Below are positions 25,050-35,371 of a DNA stretch of 64,000 nucleotides, piece after piece. A program made the position numbers and the translations under genes. Numbering within the stretch: position 1 is the first letter of the stretch; each line of letters opens with the position of its first letter. This DNA comes from Leptospira abararensis (lineage in GTDB: Bacteria > Spirochaetota > Leptospiria > Leptospirales > Leptospiraceae), in assembly GCF_016918735.1 (NCBI RefSeq), contig NZ_JAFFPR010000022.1:124001-188000 (forward strand). The letters are read 5' to 3'. The notes beneath the pieces are model-generated. The model was not told the DNA's origin. It saw nothing but the letters and a program-made list of their open reading frames with translations, and made no database searches.

Positions 25050-26978
25050 TTACACCCCCCTCGTTAATAAATACACTAAAATACAAAATGTACCAATGAC
25101 TACATACAAAGCATAATCTCCAATAAAACCCGATTGGAGCCGACGAAGGCCATTGGCAATGATACCGAAACTTCCTCCGATACCTAAAAAGAAACGATCG
25201 AGAATCTTGATATCCACAAAAAAAGCCACTCCCCGAGAAAGGAAAAGAAAGGGACGAACAAAAACAAAGTCATAGACTTCATCGATATAGTATTTATGAA
25301 ATAAAATCTTTCGAAATCCTGTATGTTCTTCTGAAACTTGTGTTCCTTTTTTTTGGTAAAGAAAGTAAGCAAGGATGAGTCCCACAGTTCCAATCGCCAC
25401 TGAAAAACCAGCAAGAGAAAGTTCTACCTCGTGGACGAGTGATTTGTGATCGGCAAGGCTACCTTGCAGCGATGCCAACTCATATCCTTTGTTTAAGACA
25501 GGTGCAAAGAATCTTTCCAAAGTATCAATATGTAAAAAGAAATGTGGAGTTTGTAAAAACCCTGCAAACACCGCACCAATTGCTAAAACAACCAGAGGTA
25601 AGGTCATAGTCCAAGGAGATTCGTGTGGTTTATGATGCGGGTCTGTATTATCTTTACCAAAGAAAACAACGAAAACCAGGCGGAACATATAAAATGAAGT
25701 AAAAAAGGCCGCAACAATTCCCATAGTCCAGAGGATAGAACCGTAAGCTCCATAAGTGTAAGCTTTTTCTAAGATCAAATCTTTGGAGAAAAATCCAGAG
25801 AAGGGAAAAAACCCGGCAATGGCCAAGGTTCCCAATAAAAAGGTAAAGGAAGTGATTTTAATTTTACCAAAGAGCCCTCCCATATGTTTGATATTTTGTT
25901 CATGATGGAGAGCGTGAATCACAGAACCAGCACCAAGAAATAACAAAGCTTTAAAGAAGGCATGTGTCATTAAATGAAATAAACCCGCTACATAACTCAT
26001 ACTTCCCATAGCAAGAAACATAAAACCAAGTTGGGAAACTGTAGAGTATGCGAGGATTTTTTTGATATCATTTTGTAAGGTACCAATCGTTGCCGCAAAA
26101 AGAGCAGTGACGGCACCAATACAAGCAATAAAGAGTGAAGTTTCTGGTGCGAGTAAAAATACAAAATTGAGTCTTGCAATAAGGAAAATTCCCGCAGTCA
26201 CCATGGTTGCCGCATGGATGAGAGCTGATACAGGAGTCGGACCTGCCATGGCATCAGGAAGCCATACATAAAGTGGAATCTGAGCCGATTTTCCCATAGC
26301 AGCAATAAAGAAAAACAAAGCTATGATATTGGCATAATTTGCAAACTCACTCATCTCACTTAAGTTAGTTTGTAGTTGTAAGTATTGTAAACTGCCCCCA
26401 ATCCAAAAGAGAAATCCAGTTCCTAAAATAAAACCCACATCCCCAATTCGGTTCAGAATGAAAGCTTTCATCCCAGCCTCTGCCGCCGAACTTTTGTCAT
26501 AGTCAAAGCCGATCAGCAAATAGGAAGAAAGACCCACTCCTTCCCAACCAAGAAAGGTAAGCACTAAGTTGTCACTGAGTACTAGGTTTAACATACAAAA
26601 AATAAATAAATTCAAATAAGCAAAGAATCGGTTGTATCCCAAATTCCCTTTCATATATCCCATTGAATACAAGTGGATGAGAGACCCAATTCCTGTAATG
26701 ATGAGAGTCATATAAAGGGAAAGTTGATCGATTTGGTATCCAAAGGAAGATTTGAAATTTCCAACCACAATCCAATCAAATACAGGAACCAAATGAGGGG
26801 CAGTTCGTTCCATCGGTCGAAACTCGTTAAACGCCCCTAAGGTGATGAGAAATGGAATGAATACTGCTAAGGTCCCAATCGCACCGGCAAACCGATGAGG
26901 AATTCGATCTTTTAATAGACCATTATGTAAAAAACCAAGGAGAGGAAGAAGAACAACTAACGGAAATAAATCTAACAT
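25050..26978 (-). CDS. nuoL: NADH-quinone oxidoreductase subunit L
   Basis: The distal antiporter-like subunit of complex I, with the lateral helix at its C-terminus. At 642 residues and about 16 membrane segments it is of normal size. Signatures are FLGWEGVGLSSYLLIGF, PLYVWLPDAMAGPTPVSALI and HAATMVTAG, the NDIKKILAYSTVSQLGFM Lys segment, and the MGGLFGKI-type region. The long C-terminal amphipathic helix is visible from about residue 540. It follows nuoK by 4 bp. Confidence 0.97.
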   Translation of the reverse strand: MLDLFPLVVLLPLLGFLHNGLLKDRIPHRFAGAIGTLAVFIPFLITLGAFNEFRPMERTAPHLVPVFDWIVVGNFKSSFGYQIDQLSLYMTLIITGIGSLIHLYSMGYMKGNLGYNRFFAYLNLFIFCMLNLVLSDNLVLTFLGWEGVGLSSYLLIGFDYDKSSAAEAGMKAFILNRIGDVGFILGTGFLFWIGGSLQYLQLQTNLSEMSEFANYANIIALFFFIAAMGKSAQIPLYVWLPDAMAGPTPVSALIHAATMVTAGIFLIARLNFVFLLAPETSLFIACIGAVTALFAATIGTLQNDIKKILAYSTVSQLGFMFLAMGSMSYVAGLFHLMTHAFFKALLFLGAGSVIHALHHEQNIKHMGGLFGKIKITSFTFLLGTLAIAGFFPFSGFFSKDLILEKAYTYGAYGSILWTMGIVAAFFTSFYMFRLVFVVFFGKDNTDPHHKPHESPWTMTLPLVVLAIGAVFAGFLQTPHFFLHIDTLERFFAPVLNKGYELASLQGSLADHKSLVHEVELSLAGFSVAIGTVGLILAYFLYQKKGTQVSEEHTGFRKILFHKYYIDEVYDFVFVRPFLFLSRGVAFFVDIKILDRFFLGIGGSFGIIANGLRRLQSGFIGDYALYVVIGTFCILVYLLTRGV

Positions 26979-26982
26979 AGGA

Positions 26983-27303
26983 TTACCATCTCATCGATTG
27001 GAGTTCATCCACATTGGTGGATTTTTTATGCCGGAAAATGGCAATGACAAGTGCAAGTCCCACCGCAGCTTCTGCCGCAGCGATAGCCATCACAAAGAAA
27101 ACAATGGTTTCACCAGAAATATGGGAAAGAGCTTTTGAAAATGTAACAAAAACTAAATTCACGGAATTTAGAATTAGCTCCACAGACATAAAAATGATCA
27201 CAATGTTTCTGCGAATGAGGACACCGAGAACTCCAATGGAAAACAAAATTCCAGCAAGTCCGAGAATGTAGGAAATGGGGATGCCGTTTACAAATTGGTT
27301 CAT
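26983..27303 (-). CDS. nuoK: NADH-quinone oxidoreductase subunit K
   Basis: A small 106-residue membrane subunit with three helices. The two conserved buried Glu are present, in [15 protein letters not shown] and in [14 protein letters not shown], which form part of the proton path. It starts as the nuoJ stop overlaps its ATG by 4 bp. Confidence 0.96.
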   Translation of the reverse strand: MNQFVNGIPISYILGLAGILFSIGVLGVLIRRNIVIIFMSVELILNSVNLVFVTFSKALSHISGETIVFFVMAIAAAEAAVGLALVIAIFRHKKSTNVDELQSMRW

Positions 27304-27899
27304 AGGACTGTATCCTTGGTTTGTTCTACTTCCGTTAATCTTTTTTTGGCGAGGATGACTGCACCAAGCACTGCCACAAGTAGAAGGATTGATATCATTT
27401 CAAAAGGGAGTATATAATCTAAATAAGTGGAAGCACCGACGGTTGCCACATTCCCTTTCACATTGACTGTACCCGTTCCTTGGATGGGATAAGAATATTC
27501 AGTGAGGGCATACCCTTTTCCCATTTGGTCTGAATGAGGGACACCCGTAGTAAGAGCAGAATATAATAAAAAGAAAAAACCAAAGGCAAATATAGAAAGT
27601 AAAACCAATCGGATTGGGTGTTTTCTATAACGAGACAAGGTTTCTGCTCTTTGCGAAAGTAACATCAAAACAAAAACGATGAGCACCATAATGGCACCAG
27701 CATACACTAACACCTGCATGGTGGCAATAAAAAGGGCTCCCATAATCCCATAAATCCCAGCGAGGGCAAAAAAGGTAAAAACAAGGGATACTGCGGATAC
27801 CACTGGATTTTTTTGAAAGATAACACTAAGAGCTGTAATCACAGTGATCGTTCCAAAAAAGATAAATAGTAAAAAGGAAGGAGAAGATTCAAAGTTCAT
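27300..27899 (-). CDS. nuoJ: NADH-quinone oxidoreductase subunit J
   Basis: The five-helix membrane subunit of complex I, 200 residues from the ATG at 27899 ([16 protein letters not shown]). The typical [20 protein letters not shown] and [20 protein letters not shown] segments are present. The frame is open for another 31 codons upstream, but those lie inside nuoH and do not look like NuoJ; the ATGA overlap with the nuoH stop fixes the start. A soluble loop of ~50 residues lies before the last helix. Confidence 0.95.
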   Translation of the reverse strand: MNFESSPSFLLFIFFGTITVITALSVIFQKNPVVSAVSLVFTFFALAGIYGIMGALFIATMQVLVYAGAIMVLIVFVLMLLSQRAETLSRYRKHPIRLVLLSIFAFGFFFLLYSALTTGVPHSDQMGKGYALTEYSYPIQGTGTVNVKGNVATVGASTYLDYILPFEMISILLLVAVLGAVILAKKRLTEVEQTKDTVL

Positions 27900-28966
27900 A
27901 TAAATAATTTCATCCATCCTTCTTTCCAATATACTGTGTAAATTGCTGCAAACATAACAGCAAATAAACCCCAAGGAATCATCTTCTTCCAACCAAGTTT
28001 CATAAGTTGGTCATAACGAAAACGAGGAAGAGTCCAACGAACCCAAATAAACAAAAAGGCAAAAAAGAGAACTTTCAAAATAAAAAACCCAAGCCCAATG
28101 AATGCTTGGTAAGGAGACCCTGCACCCAACTGGAACGGAACATTGTATCCACCAAAAAAAAGTAAGGTGGTAAGACATGACATAGTAATCATATTCATAT
28201 ACTCAGCCAAAAAGAAGAGAGCAAATTTAAAGGCACCATATTCGGTATGAAAACCTACGACAAGTTCCGACTCGGCTTCCGCTAAATCAAAAGGAAGGCG
28301 ATTGGTTTCGGCAAACATAGCAGTCACATAAATAAAAAAAGCTACAAAACCGGGTGGAGACAAAATGTTCCACATATCTTTTTGAGAATCACTAATGTCC
28401 GTTAACTTTAAAGATCCAGTCATAATGACAATTACAACAATGGAAAGTCCCATAGGAAGTTCGTAACTAATCATCTGGGCCGTAGACCGAACACCACCTA
28501 ACAGGGAATATTTGTTATTACTAGACCAACCAGCAATCATAATCCCATACACGGCCAATGAGGAAATGGCCAATAGATACAAAACCCCAGAATCAGGATT
28601 GGCAATTTGTAAGTCGATTGTAGTCACACCAGTGAGTGTCGCCAACCATTCTGGTGCGGGAATTGTTCCCCCAAAAGGAATCACGGCCCAAGCCATAATG
28701 GCACAAGTCATGGAGATTGTGGGAGCCAAAAGATACATTCCTTTGGATACATTTTTGGGGAAAATTTCTTCTTTGGCGATGAATTTGATTCCATCGGCCA
28801 GCGGTTGGAAAAGACCAAAAATCCCGGCCCGGTTTGGACCAGGTCGATCCTGAATGAATCCAGCAAACTTCCGTTCGGCGAGTGTATAATAAGCTACACC
28901 GGTTAGGATTATAAAAAATAATGAGAGGATTTTAATTCCCCAAGCAAGTAGTAGTGCCCAGTCCAT
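27896..28966 (-). CDS. nuoH: NADH-quinone oxidoreductase subunit H
   Basis: The quinone-channel membrane subunit of complex I, 356 residues with eight helices. Conserved segments include [75 protein letters not shown] and the C-terminal [18 protein letters not shown]. Only 16 bp separate it from nuoF; in most operons nuoG sits at that point, and nuoI would follow nuoH, but nuoJ overlaps nuoH directly. Confidence 0.97.
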   Translation of the reverse strand: MDWALLLAWGIKILSLFFIILTGVAYYTLAERKFAGFIQDRPGPNRAGIFGLFQPLADGIKFIAKEEIFPKNVSKGMYLLAPTISMTCAIMAWAVIPFGGTIPAPEWLATLTGVTTIDLQIANPDSGVLYLLAISSLAVYGIMIAGWSSNNKYSLLGGVRSTAQMISYELPMGLSIVVIVIMTGSLKLTDISDSQKDMWNILSPPGFVAFFIYVTAMFAETNRLPFDLAEAESELVVGFHTEYGAFKFALFFLAEYMNMITMSCLTTLLFFGGYNVPFQLGAGSPYQAFIGLGFFILKVLFFAFLFIWVRWTLPRFRYDQLMKLGWKKMIPWGLFAVMFAAIYTVYWKEGWMKLFI

Positions 28967-28982
28967 AATGTTTCGGTGACCT

Positions 28983-30254
28983 TTAGTGAGAGACGCTCAC
29001 TTCCTTTTTCAATCGAGCCGAGAACTCTCCTTTAAACTTTGTCATGGTAGGACGAACTGCCATTACACATGCATCCGCTAACGGACAGATGGTGGTTCCA
29101 CCCTCCATATTTCTGGACAAAGAAAAAATGAGTTCTACATCTTTTTCTGTTCCCTCTCCTATCTTTATTTTATGGAGAAGGTCTTTTACCCAATGGGTTC
29201 CTTCACGGCAAGGTGTACATTGCCCGCAAGATTCATGCGAATAAAATTCTGCCAATCGGTAGGTTGTTTCCACAAGGTCAGCAACCTCAGAAAGAATGAT
29301 GACAGCTCCGGAACCTAACATCGATTTAAGAGAGGCAATCGACTCATAATCCATAGTAGCAGTCATTGCTTCTTCGGCAGTGAGAATGGGAGAAGAACTT
29401 CCCCCAGGAATCACCGCTTTTAGAGTTTTATCGTTTTTGATTCCACCACAAATATCGTAAATGAGTTCCTTCATAGGAGTTCCCATTTCTACTTCATAAA
29501 TTCCTGGTTTTTTCACATGACCACTGACGGCAAATAACCTGGTTCCAGGAGATTTTTCTGTTCCGATTTTTTTGTATTCTTCGCCCGTCATACGGATGAT
29601 ATGTGGAACGTTACAAAATGTTTCTACGTTGTTTACAACCGTAGGGCAAGCATAAAGACCAGAGACTGCCGGGAATGGGGGTTTGAGTCGAGGGTGGCCC
29701 CTCCTTCCCTCAAGGGAATTAATCAGTGCTGATTCTTCTCCGCAAATGTAGGCACCGGCACCGGAGTACACCGCCAAATCAAAGTCATACCCAAGGCCCA
29801 TTATATTTTTACCAAGAAGGCCTGCTTTGTAGGCTTCTTCTACGGCTTCTTCCACCACACGAATCCCTTTATGAAATTCACCACGAATATAAATATAACC
29901 TTGGTGGGAATCAATGGCTTTGGCGGCAATGACCATTCCTTCGATGAGCATATGAGGAAGTTTTTCGATGAGAAGTCGGTCTTTGAAGGTTCCCGGTTCT
30001 CCTTCATCCCCATTACAAATTAAATACTTTGGTTTGTCTGTTTTGGGAATAAATCCCCATTTGTTTCCCGTGGGAAAACCAGCACCACCACGGCCTCGAA
30101 GCCCTGAATTCTTAACATCGTTTACGATTTGTTCTGCGGTCATCTCAGCGAGAGCTTTTTTTTGACTTTCATACCCTCCAACCGACTGGTAATGGTTTAA
30201 GGTATGGGAATCTGCGGCACCAATATGAGTTGTGAGTAGGTTCTTTAGTCCCAT
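28983..30254 (-). CDS. nuoF: NADH-quinone oxidoreductase subunit F (FMN/NADH site)
   Basis: The NADH-oxidising subunit with FMN and the N3 [4Fe-4S] cluster. All motifs are intact: the FMN loop [13 protein letters not shown], the NADH loop [36 protein letters not shown], and the cluster ligands [14 protein letters not shown] plus CPLADAC. Length 423. It is one base after the nuoE stop. Because NuoG is absent from this cluster, the electron path beyond N3 is not encoded here. Confidence 0.97.
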   Translation of the reverse strand: MGLKNLLTTHIGAADSHTLNHYQSVGGYESQKKALAEMTAEQIVNDVKNSGLRGRGGAGFPTGNKWGFIPKTDKPKYLICNGDEGEPGTFKDRLLIEKLPHMLIEGMVIAAKAIDSHQGYIYIRGEFHKGIRVVEEAVEEAYKAGLLGKNIMGLGYDFDLAVYSGAGAYICGEESALINSLEGRRGHPRLKPPFPAVSGLYACPTVVNNVETFCNVPHIIRMTGEEYKKIGTEKSPGTRLFAVSGHVKKPGIYEVEMGTPMKELIYDICGGIKNDKTLKAVIPGGSSSPILTAEEAMTATMDYESIASLKSMLGSGAVIILSEVADLVETTYRLAEFYSHESCGQCTPCREGTHWVKDLLHKIKIGEGTEKDVELIFSLSRNMEGGTTICPLADACVMAVRPTMTKFKGEFSARLKKEVSVSH

Positions 30255-30255
30255 T

Positions 30256-30744
30256 TTATACCTGCTTATCCAATTCAGAGAGGATGTTTTCTATGATTTC
30301 TGGGGTTAGGTTTTCGTAATATTTATCATTGATTTGAGCGACTGGACCAAATCCACAGGCACCAAGACACTGCACTTCATCTACCGTGAATTTTTTGTCA
30401 GTTGTGGTTTCTCCGGATTCAATTCCTAATTTAGAACATACATGTTCTGTGATGGAATCCGATCCCGCAAGGTAACAAGAGATATTTCCACAAATTTGGA
30501 TATGGAACTTCCCTACTGGTTTTTTATTGTACATTGTGTAAAAGGTAGCCACCCCATGCACTTGTGCGAGAGAAACGGGAGCCCCAATTCGTTCTGCAAT
30601 GTAGGACATTCCTTCCTGATCCACAAAACCTTTGTCAGCTTGTAATAAAAAAAGACATGGCAAAATTAACGAACGTTTACTCGGGAACTGCGGGATCAAC
30701 CTTTGGAATCTTTTTTCGGAATCTTGTGAAAATTGATAAGCCAT
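30256..30744 (-). CDS. nuoE: NADH-quinone oxidoreductase subunit E
   Basis: The 24-kDa-type subunit carrying the [2Fe-2S] cluster N1a. Cluster ligands are visible in [13 protein letters not shown] and in [33 protein letters not shown] is the usual family core. I start at the ATG at 30744, whose first base overlaps the nuoD stop; an in-frame TTG lies 6 bases upstream. Length about 162 residues. Confidence 0.96.
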   Translation of the reverse strand: MAYQFSQDSEKRFQRLIPQFPSKRSLILPCLFLLQADKGFVDQEGMSYIAERIGAPVSLAQVHGVATFYTMYNKKPVGKFHIQICGNISCYLAGSDSITEHVCSKLGIESGETTTDKKFTVDEVQCLGACGFGPVAQINDKYYENLTPEIIENILSELDKQV

Positions 30745-31964
30745 TAACAATCTAACTCCCCTGCAATGACGTTGAGTGAAGACATGGTGGCAATTGTATC
30801 TGCAAGCAGTCCACCTTTGACAAGTTCAGGAAACGCTTGGTAATACCAAAAACAAGGACGTCTTACATGCACTCGCCAAGGAGATTTTTCTCCTTCCGAT
30901 ACCACATAAAATCCAAGTTCTCCATTGGCGGCTTCCGTCGACATATAGTATTCCCCTGGAGGAACCTTAACACCATGCATAATGATTTTAAAATGATAAA
31001 TGAGTTCTTCCATATTATTGTAGACCTTGTCTTTAGGAGGAAGAAAGGTATGCGGAACATCGGCGTGGTATGGACCTTCTGGAATTCCGTCTATCAGTTG
31101 TTCAATGATTCGCATGGATTGGCGCATCTCTTCCATACGAACAAGAGTTCTATCTAAAGCAGATCCGTCCCCACCTACAGGAATATCAAAATCCACTTTG
31201 TCATAGAACATATAAGGATCATCTTTTCGAACGTCCCAAGGAACTCCTGCCGCCCGAAGGTTCGGACCTGAAAATCCGTAGGCAATGGCTCTTTCCGCGG
31301 AGATTCCACCGATCCCTGCGGTTCTTTCGTTAAAAATTTTATTGCGAATGAGAAGTTGTTCAAACTCATCCAAGGCAGGTTTTAGTCCTTTGATGATGGT
31401 TTTGATTTCCGATTGGAATTCAGGATAAATATCCCTTTCCATTCCACCCACTCGGCAAAAAGTTGTGGTCAACCGAGCGCCTGTTAGTTTCTCCAGAATT
31501 TGATAAATGTTTTCTCTATGATGGAATAAATGCAAAAGACCAGAAAAGGCACCCAGATCCACACCCATAATCCCGTTACAAATGATATGGTCCATGATCC
31601 TAGAGAGTTCGGAAATGATCATACGAACGTATGTCACTCGATCAGGAACTTGGATTTGCATCATTTTTTCTACGGTAAGGATCCAACCAATGTTGTTGAG
31701 TGGAGTGGATACATAGTTCATACGATCCGTACAAACTAAGAACTGGTTGTAATCGTATCGTTCGCCTAATTTTTCAAAACAACGATGGACATAACCGATG
31801 ACAGATTCTGTGTCGACTACACGTTCCCCATCAATTTGAATTACGTTTTGTAAAATTCCGTGGGTGGCAGGATGGCTTGGCCCGAGATTGACAAGAAGAT
31901 GGCCTTCGGGTAGGTCTTTGAATTTTTTGCCAAAGTGTTCGGCTGTTTTTTCGTACATTACCAT
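30744..31964 (-). CDS. nuoD: NADH-quinone oxidoreductase subunit D
   Basis: The 49-kDa-type quinone-binding subunit, 406 residues. Signatures are [37 protein letters not shown] and the C-terminal [24 protein letters not shown]. The start is the ATG at 31964 with TAGGGAA about 8 bases upstream. NuoC and NuoD are separate proteins here, not fused as in E. coli. Confidence 0.97.
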   Translation of the reverse strand: MVMYEKTAEHFGKKFKDLPEGHLLVNLGPSHPATHGILQNVIQIDGERVVDTESVIGYVHRCFEKLGERYDYNQFLVCTDRMNYVSTPLNNIGWILTVEKMMQIQVPDRVTYVRMIISELSRIMDHIICNGIMGVDLGAFSGLLHLFHHRENIYQILEKLTGARLTTTFCRVGGMERDIYPEFQSEIKTIIKGLKPALDEFEQLLIRNKIFNERTAGIGGISAERAIAYGFSGPNLRAAGVPWDVRKDDPYMFYDKVDFDIPVGGDGSALDRTLVRMEEMRQSMRIIEQLIDGIPEGPYHADVPHTFLPPKDKVYNNMEELIYHFKIIMHGVKVPPGEYYMSTEAANGELGFYVVSEGEKSPWRVHVRRPCFWYYQAFPELVKGGLLADTIATMSSLNVIAGELDC

Positions 31965-31980
31965 AATGATTCCCTACCGC

Positions 31981-32502
31981 CTAACCGGTAATATCCTCGC
32001 TCACATGAATGGTGAGTAAGTCTTCAATGAGATAATCTTGGCCCGGACCCTCTAATGGATAGTCCTTACGAAGAGGATGACCCACAAAGTTATCAGGCAT
32101 AATGAGACGTTCCATCTGCGGATGACTAGAGAAAGGAATTCCCATTAAGTCGTATACTTCCCTCTCAGGCCAATTGGCAGCAGGAAAAATACCAGCAAGA
32201 CTCGGAACCTCTTCTCCTTCGCCCACAGGAACTCGAAGTTGCAAACGGAAGTGTTTGTTTTTGGGAGAACGAAGTAGATAAACTACTTCGAATCTTGGTT
32301 CTCTTTTTCCGAGCCAATCGATCGAGGTGAGATCATTCAAATAGGTGAAAGCAAACTCAGGATGATCCTTTAACGTTTGTACAACGGTAGGAAGGGCTTC
32401 CTTTTGTATGCTAAAGTAGAGTAAATTGGTGTTTATGTCCCTTTGCGGGAGTAATACATCAGAAAACTTTGAGTTTATGTATTCAGTAATTATTTCTTTC
32501 AT
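31981..32502 (-). CDS. nuoC: NADH-quinone oxidoreductase subunit C
   Basis: The 30-kDa-type peripheral subunit. The family signature ERE(V)[20 protein letters not shown], then LRKDYPLEG, is near the C-terminus. The start is the ATG at 32502, overlapping the nuoB stop as ATGA; the long upstream open stretch in this frame is low-complexity shadow of nuoB and is not family sequence. Length 173 residues. Confidence 0.95.
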   Translation of the reverse strand: MKEIITEYINSKFSDVLLPQRDINTNLLYFSIQKEALPTVVQTLKDHPEFAFTYLNDLTSIDWLGKREPRFEVVYLLRSPKNKHFRLQLRVPVGEGEEVPSLAGIFPAANWPEREVYDLMGIPFSSHPQMERLIMPDNFVGHPLRKDYPLEGPGQDYLIEDLLTIHVSEDITG

Positions 32503-33059
32503 GCGACTACGAGAGGTTTGTTGCGTTCGTTGATTTCTTCGATTTTTCTCATCACTTCTTGTCGTCTCGCTTCGAGTCCCTGGCCTTGTACTTTCTTTTG
32601 GAGTTTGACAAGGGCATCGAGAAGTGCTTCTGGTCTTGGTGGGCAACCAGGAACATAAACATCCACAGGAAGGATTCGGTCTACACCCTGCAACACACCG
32701 TAGGTGTGAAACATTCCGCCGGATGAGGCACAAGCCCCCACAGAGATAACAAATTTTGGTTCCGCGAGTTGATCGTATATCTGGCGTAATACGGGAGCCA
32801 TTTTATAACTAATGGTTCCGAGCACCAAAATCATATCTGCTTGGCGTGGAGAAAAAGAAGGACGTTCTGCTCCGAAACGAGCGATATCATAATCAGCACA
32901 AGCAGTGCTCATGTATTCGATTCCGCAACATGCTGTTGCAAAAGGATACGGCCATAAAGAAAAACTTTGTCCCCATTGGACTACGTTGTCGAGTGTGGCG
33001 ACTTGGAACATATCGCCAAACATCTCACCCGGTTTGGATAGTGTTTCAGTTAATCCCAT
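32499..33059 (-). CDS. nuoB: NADH-quinone oxidoreductase subunit B
   Basis: Carries cluster N2, the last before quinone. From the ATG at 33059 the protein is 186 residues and begins [16 protein letters not shown]. The four cluster Cys are intact: adjacent C44-C45 ([10 protein letters not shown]), C110 ([11 protein letters not shown]) and C139 ([16 protein letters not shown]). It overlaps nuoA by 10 bp. Upstream in-frame codons belong to nuoA sequence in another frame and were left out. Confidence 0.96.
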   Translation of the reverse strand: MGLTETLSKPGEMFGDMFQVATLDNVVQWGQSFSLWPYPFATACCGIEYMSTACADYDIARFGAERPSFSPRQADMILVLGTISYKMAPVLRQIYDQLAEPKFVISVGACASSGGMFHTYGVLQGVDRILPVDVYVPGCPPRPEALLDALVKLQKKVQGQGLEARRQEVMRKIEEINERNKPLVVA

Positions 33060-33463
33060 TCCAGTGCTCCCTTTTTCCATATATAGTATAGACCGACAAC
33101 GAGTATGAGTAAAAAGAAAAACATCTCTACAAGGAAGAAGGTGCCAAGACCTGCTTCTTTGAAGCTGATTAAATTCACTGCCCAAGGATACAAAAAGACT
33201 GCTTCAATATCGAAGAGAATGAAAAGGACTGCAACAAGATAGAACTTGATGTTGAAGAGCCCTCTGGCATCACCATAATACGTCACCCCACATTCAAATG
33301 TATCTTGAGGTTTCGATTTTTTCTTCGGATTGAGAAGGAAGGCAAGAGATAAGATCAGAGCGGAAAAACCGACTCCGAGCAAAAGTTGTAAGAGGATTGG
33401 CGCAAAACTATCTGGTGCAGAACCCATTCCTTGAATGATCTCATCCTTATTTTGAATTGTCAA
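33050..33463 (-). CDS. nuoA: NADH-quinone oxidoreductase subunit A
   Basis: A three-helix membrane subunit, 137 residues from a TTG start at 33463. The signature [41 protein letters not shown] is complete. An ATG 12 codons downstream is an alternative but has its AAGG directly against it. It is the first gene of the nuo operon; the ~425 bp upstream hold several inverted repeats. Confidence 0.95.
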   Translation of the reverse strand: MTIQNKDEIIQGMGSAPDSFAPILLQLLLGVGFSALILSLAFLLNPKKKSKPQDTFECGVTYYGDARGLFNIKFYLVAVLFILFDIEAVFLYPWAVNLISFKEAGLGTFFLVEMFFFLLILVVGLYYIWKKGALEWD

Positions 33464-33888
33464 GGCGAGATTCTTTTCGGATCATTTTTCTCATTCAATC
33501 GTGTGAAAACAATTGATTTGAGAATGACTCTCAGTGATAAACCAGTTACCTAGGTGGCTTTCACCTCCACTTCCTTCCCCAAGATAAGTCCACAAGAAAG
33601 GAAGAGTTTGAGGAAATGGGAACTGGGAAAAAGGGAAACCAGTGGAATCGAGTCACTTGCCCTCGATTCGTATTACAGATATTTCCCACCCCCGCCCTTT
33701 GTTTTTCATTAGAACCTTCGCCATTTACTCAGCCAAATATATGCTAAAGCGAATCATCCATCTGTAATAACGAAATCAATTTTGCCTCCGAAACCGCCAA
33801 CTACTTCCGATTCAAAAAGGAGGGAGGCTTTGTTTACGGAAAGGAAACCGAGGGACAAACCATCAACTGTTAGGAATGACCTTAGGTT
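33464..33888. other. 425-bp gap between rarA and nuoA with several inverted repeats
   Basis: No convincing coding frame. From right to left on the minus strand it holds GCCTCC/GGAGGC (33784-33789 with 33823-33828), a perfect 8-bp stem GAATCGAG/CTCGATTC (33645-33652 with 33662-33669, 9-base loop), AGGTG/CACCT (33552-33556 with 33562-33566) and the dyad at 33519-33533. It must contain the end of rarA transcription and the nuo promoter; a structured leader or small RNA is possible. No clean -35/-10 pair could be chosen, and no U-tract follows any stem. Confidence 0.4.
33519..33533. promoter_or_regulatory. 15-bp dyad upstream of nuoA, Fur-box-like geometry
   Basis: TGAGAATGACTCTCA has two 7-base half-sites around one central base, inverted with one mismatch. 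Geometry and outer bases (TGA...TCA) are like a Fur/PerR-type 7-1-7 operator, with G/C in place of T/A at inner positions. It is ~56 bp upstream of the nuoA start. Assignment to a regulator is a guess. Confidence 0.25.
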
Positions 33889-35148
33889 TTATTTTTTATC
33901 GCCCCAAAGTTTTCGCAATTGGTCTTTTAGATTCTTTTCCATTCCTTGGTTTGTTGGCTCATAAAACTCTGGGGTATTTGGATAGAAGGAATCAGGGAAG
34001 TATTTTTCCCGAATGAAATGATCAGGAAAATCATGGGGATACTGGTAGTCTTTGCCAGCACCTTCTTTTTTATGAGTGGCGGTAGGTGCATTACGCAAAT
34101 GGTTTGGAATTTGGAATTCCCTTTTTCTTTCCCGAACAAGTTGTAAAGCCTTGTCAATAGCCAAATAACTAGCATTAGACTTTGGAGCCGAAGCAAGGAA
34201 GGTTGTACATTGCCCCAAAGGAATCCGTCCTTCCGGCATCCCTACTCGCTCCACAGCCTGCCAAGTGGCAATCGCAAGTGGAAGGGCATGGACACTGGCG
34301 TTACCCACATCTTCACTCGCAAAAATCACAAGTCTTCTTGCAATAAATAGGGGGTCTTCACCACCTTCGATCATTAGTGCCAAATAAAAAAGTGCAGCAT
34401 CGGGATCACTGCCCCTAAGGGATTTGATAAAAGCAGAGATAATATCATAATGGCTTTCGCTATTTTTATCATAAAAAATAACGTTCTCACCCAAAATTTC
34501 AGCTAACTTAGATTCGGTGATTTTGTCAGTTTCCTCTGTGGCATTTAGGATTCTCTCCAAATAACCGAGAAGTTTTCTTGCATCTCCAGAACTTCTTCGA
34601 AAGAGTTCTTTTTTTAAATCTTCTGGGAAAGTTCGCTTGTGATTTAATTTGCTTAGACAAGATTCAAAAATAAAGTTTTCATCTGCTTCAGATAAAGAGG
34701 TGAGTCGGTAAACAAGCATTCTAGAAAGGAGAGCTTTATTCACACGGAAACTCGGATTTTCTGTGGTGGCAGCAATCAAAATAATTTCCCCTTCTTCCAC
34801 AGCAGAAAGAAGAGCATCTTGTTGTGAGGAAGAAAAACGATGGATCTCATCTAAAAACAAAACAATGGTTCCGCGCCTTTTTGCTTCGTCCAAAACCTCT
34901 CTCACTTCTTTTAGGCCACTGGTAACACAACTCAAATAACGTTTTTCCAAACTCCAAGTTTGTGTGAGAAGGTGTGCCAAAGTGGTTTTGCCGGAACCCG
35001 GGGGACCGTAGAACAGAATGGAGGTGGGTTTAGGAATGGATTTGAGAGATTGGACTACTTGGGTTTGGCCCACAAACTCAGACCAATTTTTGGGTCGCAC
35101 TGCATGAGCCAAGGGAACCTGTTTATTTTGAGAAAAGAGGGAATCCAA
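33889..35148 (-). CDS. rarA: replication-associated recombination protein A (MgsA/RarA AAA ATPase)
   Basis: A clamp-loader-like ATPase acting at stalled forks. Walker A is FYGPPGSGKTTLAHLL, Walker B VLFLDEIHRF, sensor 1 IAATTENPSFRVN, and the typical C-terminal GGEDPLFIARRLVIFASEDVGNA segment follows, with the YPHDFP closing motif. Length of 419 is normal. It begins one base after the stop of the small Cys-motif gene, so it is the downstream end of a long minus-strand gene run starting near 43 kb. Confidence 0.95.
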   Translation of the reverse strand: MDSLFSQNKQVPLAHAVRPKNWSEFVGQTQVVQSLKSIPKPTSILFYGPPGSGKTTLAHLLTQTWSLEKRYLSCVTSGLKEVREVLDEAKRRGTIVLFLDEIHRFSSSQQDALLSAVEEGEIILIAATTENPSFRVNKALLSRMLVYRLTSLSEADENFIFESCLSKLNHKRTFPEDLKKELFRRSSGDARKLLGYLERILNATEETDKITESKLAEILGENVIFYDKNSESHYDIISAFIKSLRGSDPDAALFYLALMIEGGEDPLFIARRLVIFASEDVGNASVHALPLAIATWQAVERVGMPEGRIPLGQCTTFLASAPKSNASYLAIDKALQLVRERKREFQIPNHLRNAPTATHKKEGAGKDYQYPHDFPDHFIREKYFPDSFYPNTPEFYEPTNQGMEKNLKDQLRKLWGDKK

Positions 35149-35149
35149 T

Positions 35150-35371
35150 TTAGCTATTTTCCAATTCTTTTTTTACTGCCATATAACAATTGTATATGGT
35201 TTCATTACAAACATCGCAACCGGAATTACAACAAATAAGAGACCTTTCCGATACCTTGCCATCTACCAAATTTTTCACGAAAGCAGCCGTACGATCGGGT
35301 AAAAAGAAAAATCTTACCTTCTCTAAGATGACTTCATCGACAGATTTGGGAAACAAACGTTCTTCTGACAT
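35150..35371 (-). CDS. small protein with a CC-x3-C-x2-C motif
   Basis: A 73-residue soluble protein with a Cys cluster in its middle (CCNSGCDVCNETIYNC, residues ~47-62), plausibly a zinc or iron-sulfur binding site. I recognise no family. It sits one base after the DedA-like gene and one base before rarA, so translation is coupled with both, but neither suggests a function. Confidence 0.6.
   Translation of the reverse strand: MSEERLFPKSVDEVILEKVRFFFLPDRTAAFVKNLVDGKVSERSLICCNSGCDVCNETIYNCYMAVKKELENS

Noticed and set aside
32503..32733. N-terminal extension of NuoC
   Set aside because: The extra 77 residues are Arg/Ser-rich shadow of nuoB; the ATGA overlap at 32502 is the real start.
33060..33185. 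N-terminal extension of NuoB
   Set aside because: Lies within nuoA in another frame; family proteins start at [10 protein letters not shown].
33782..33964. 60-codon frame overlapping the end of rarA
   Set aside because: Overlaps the rarA terminus on the other strand; basic, low-complexity translation.
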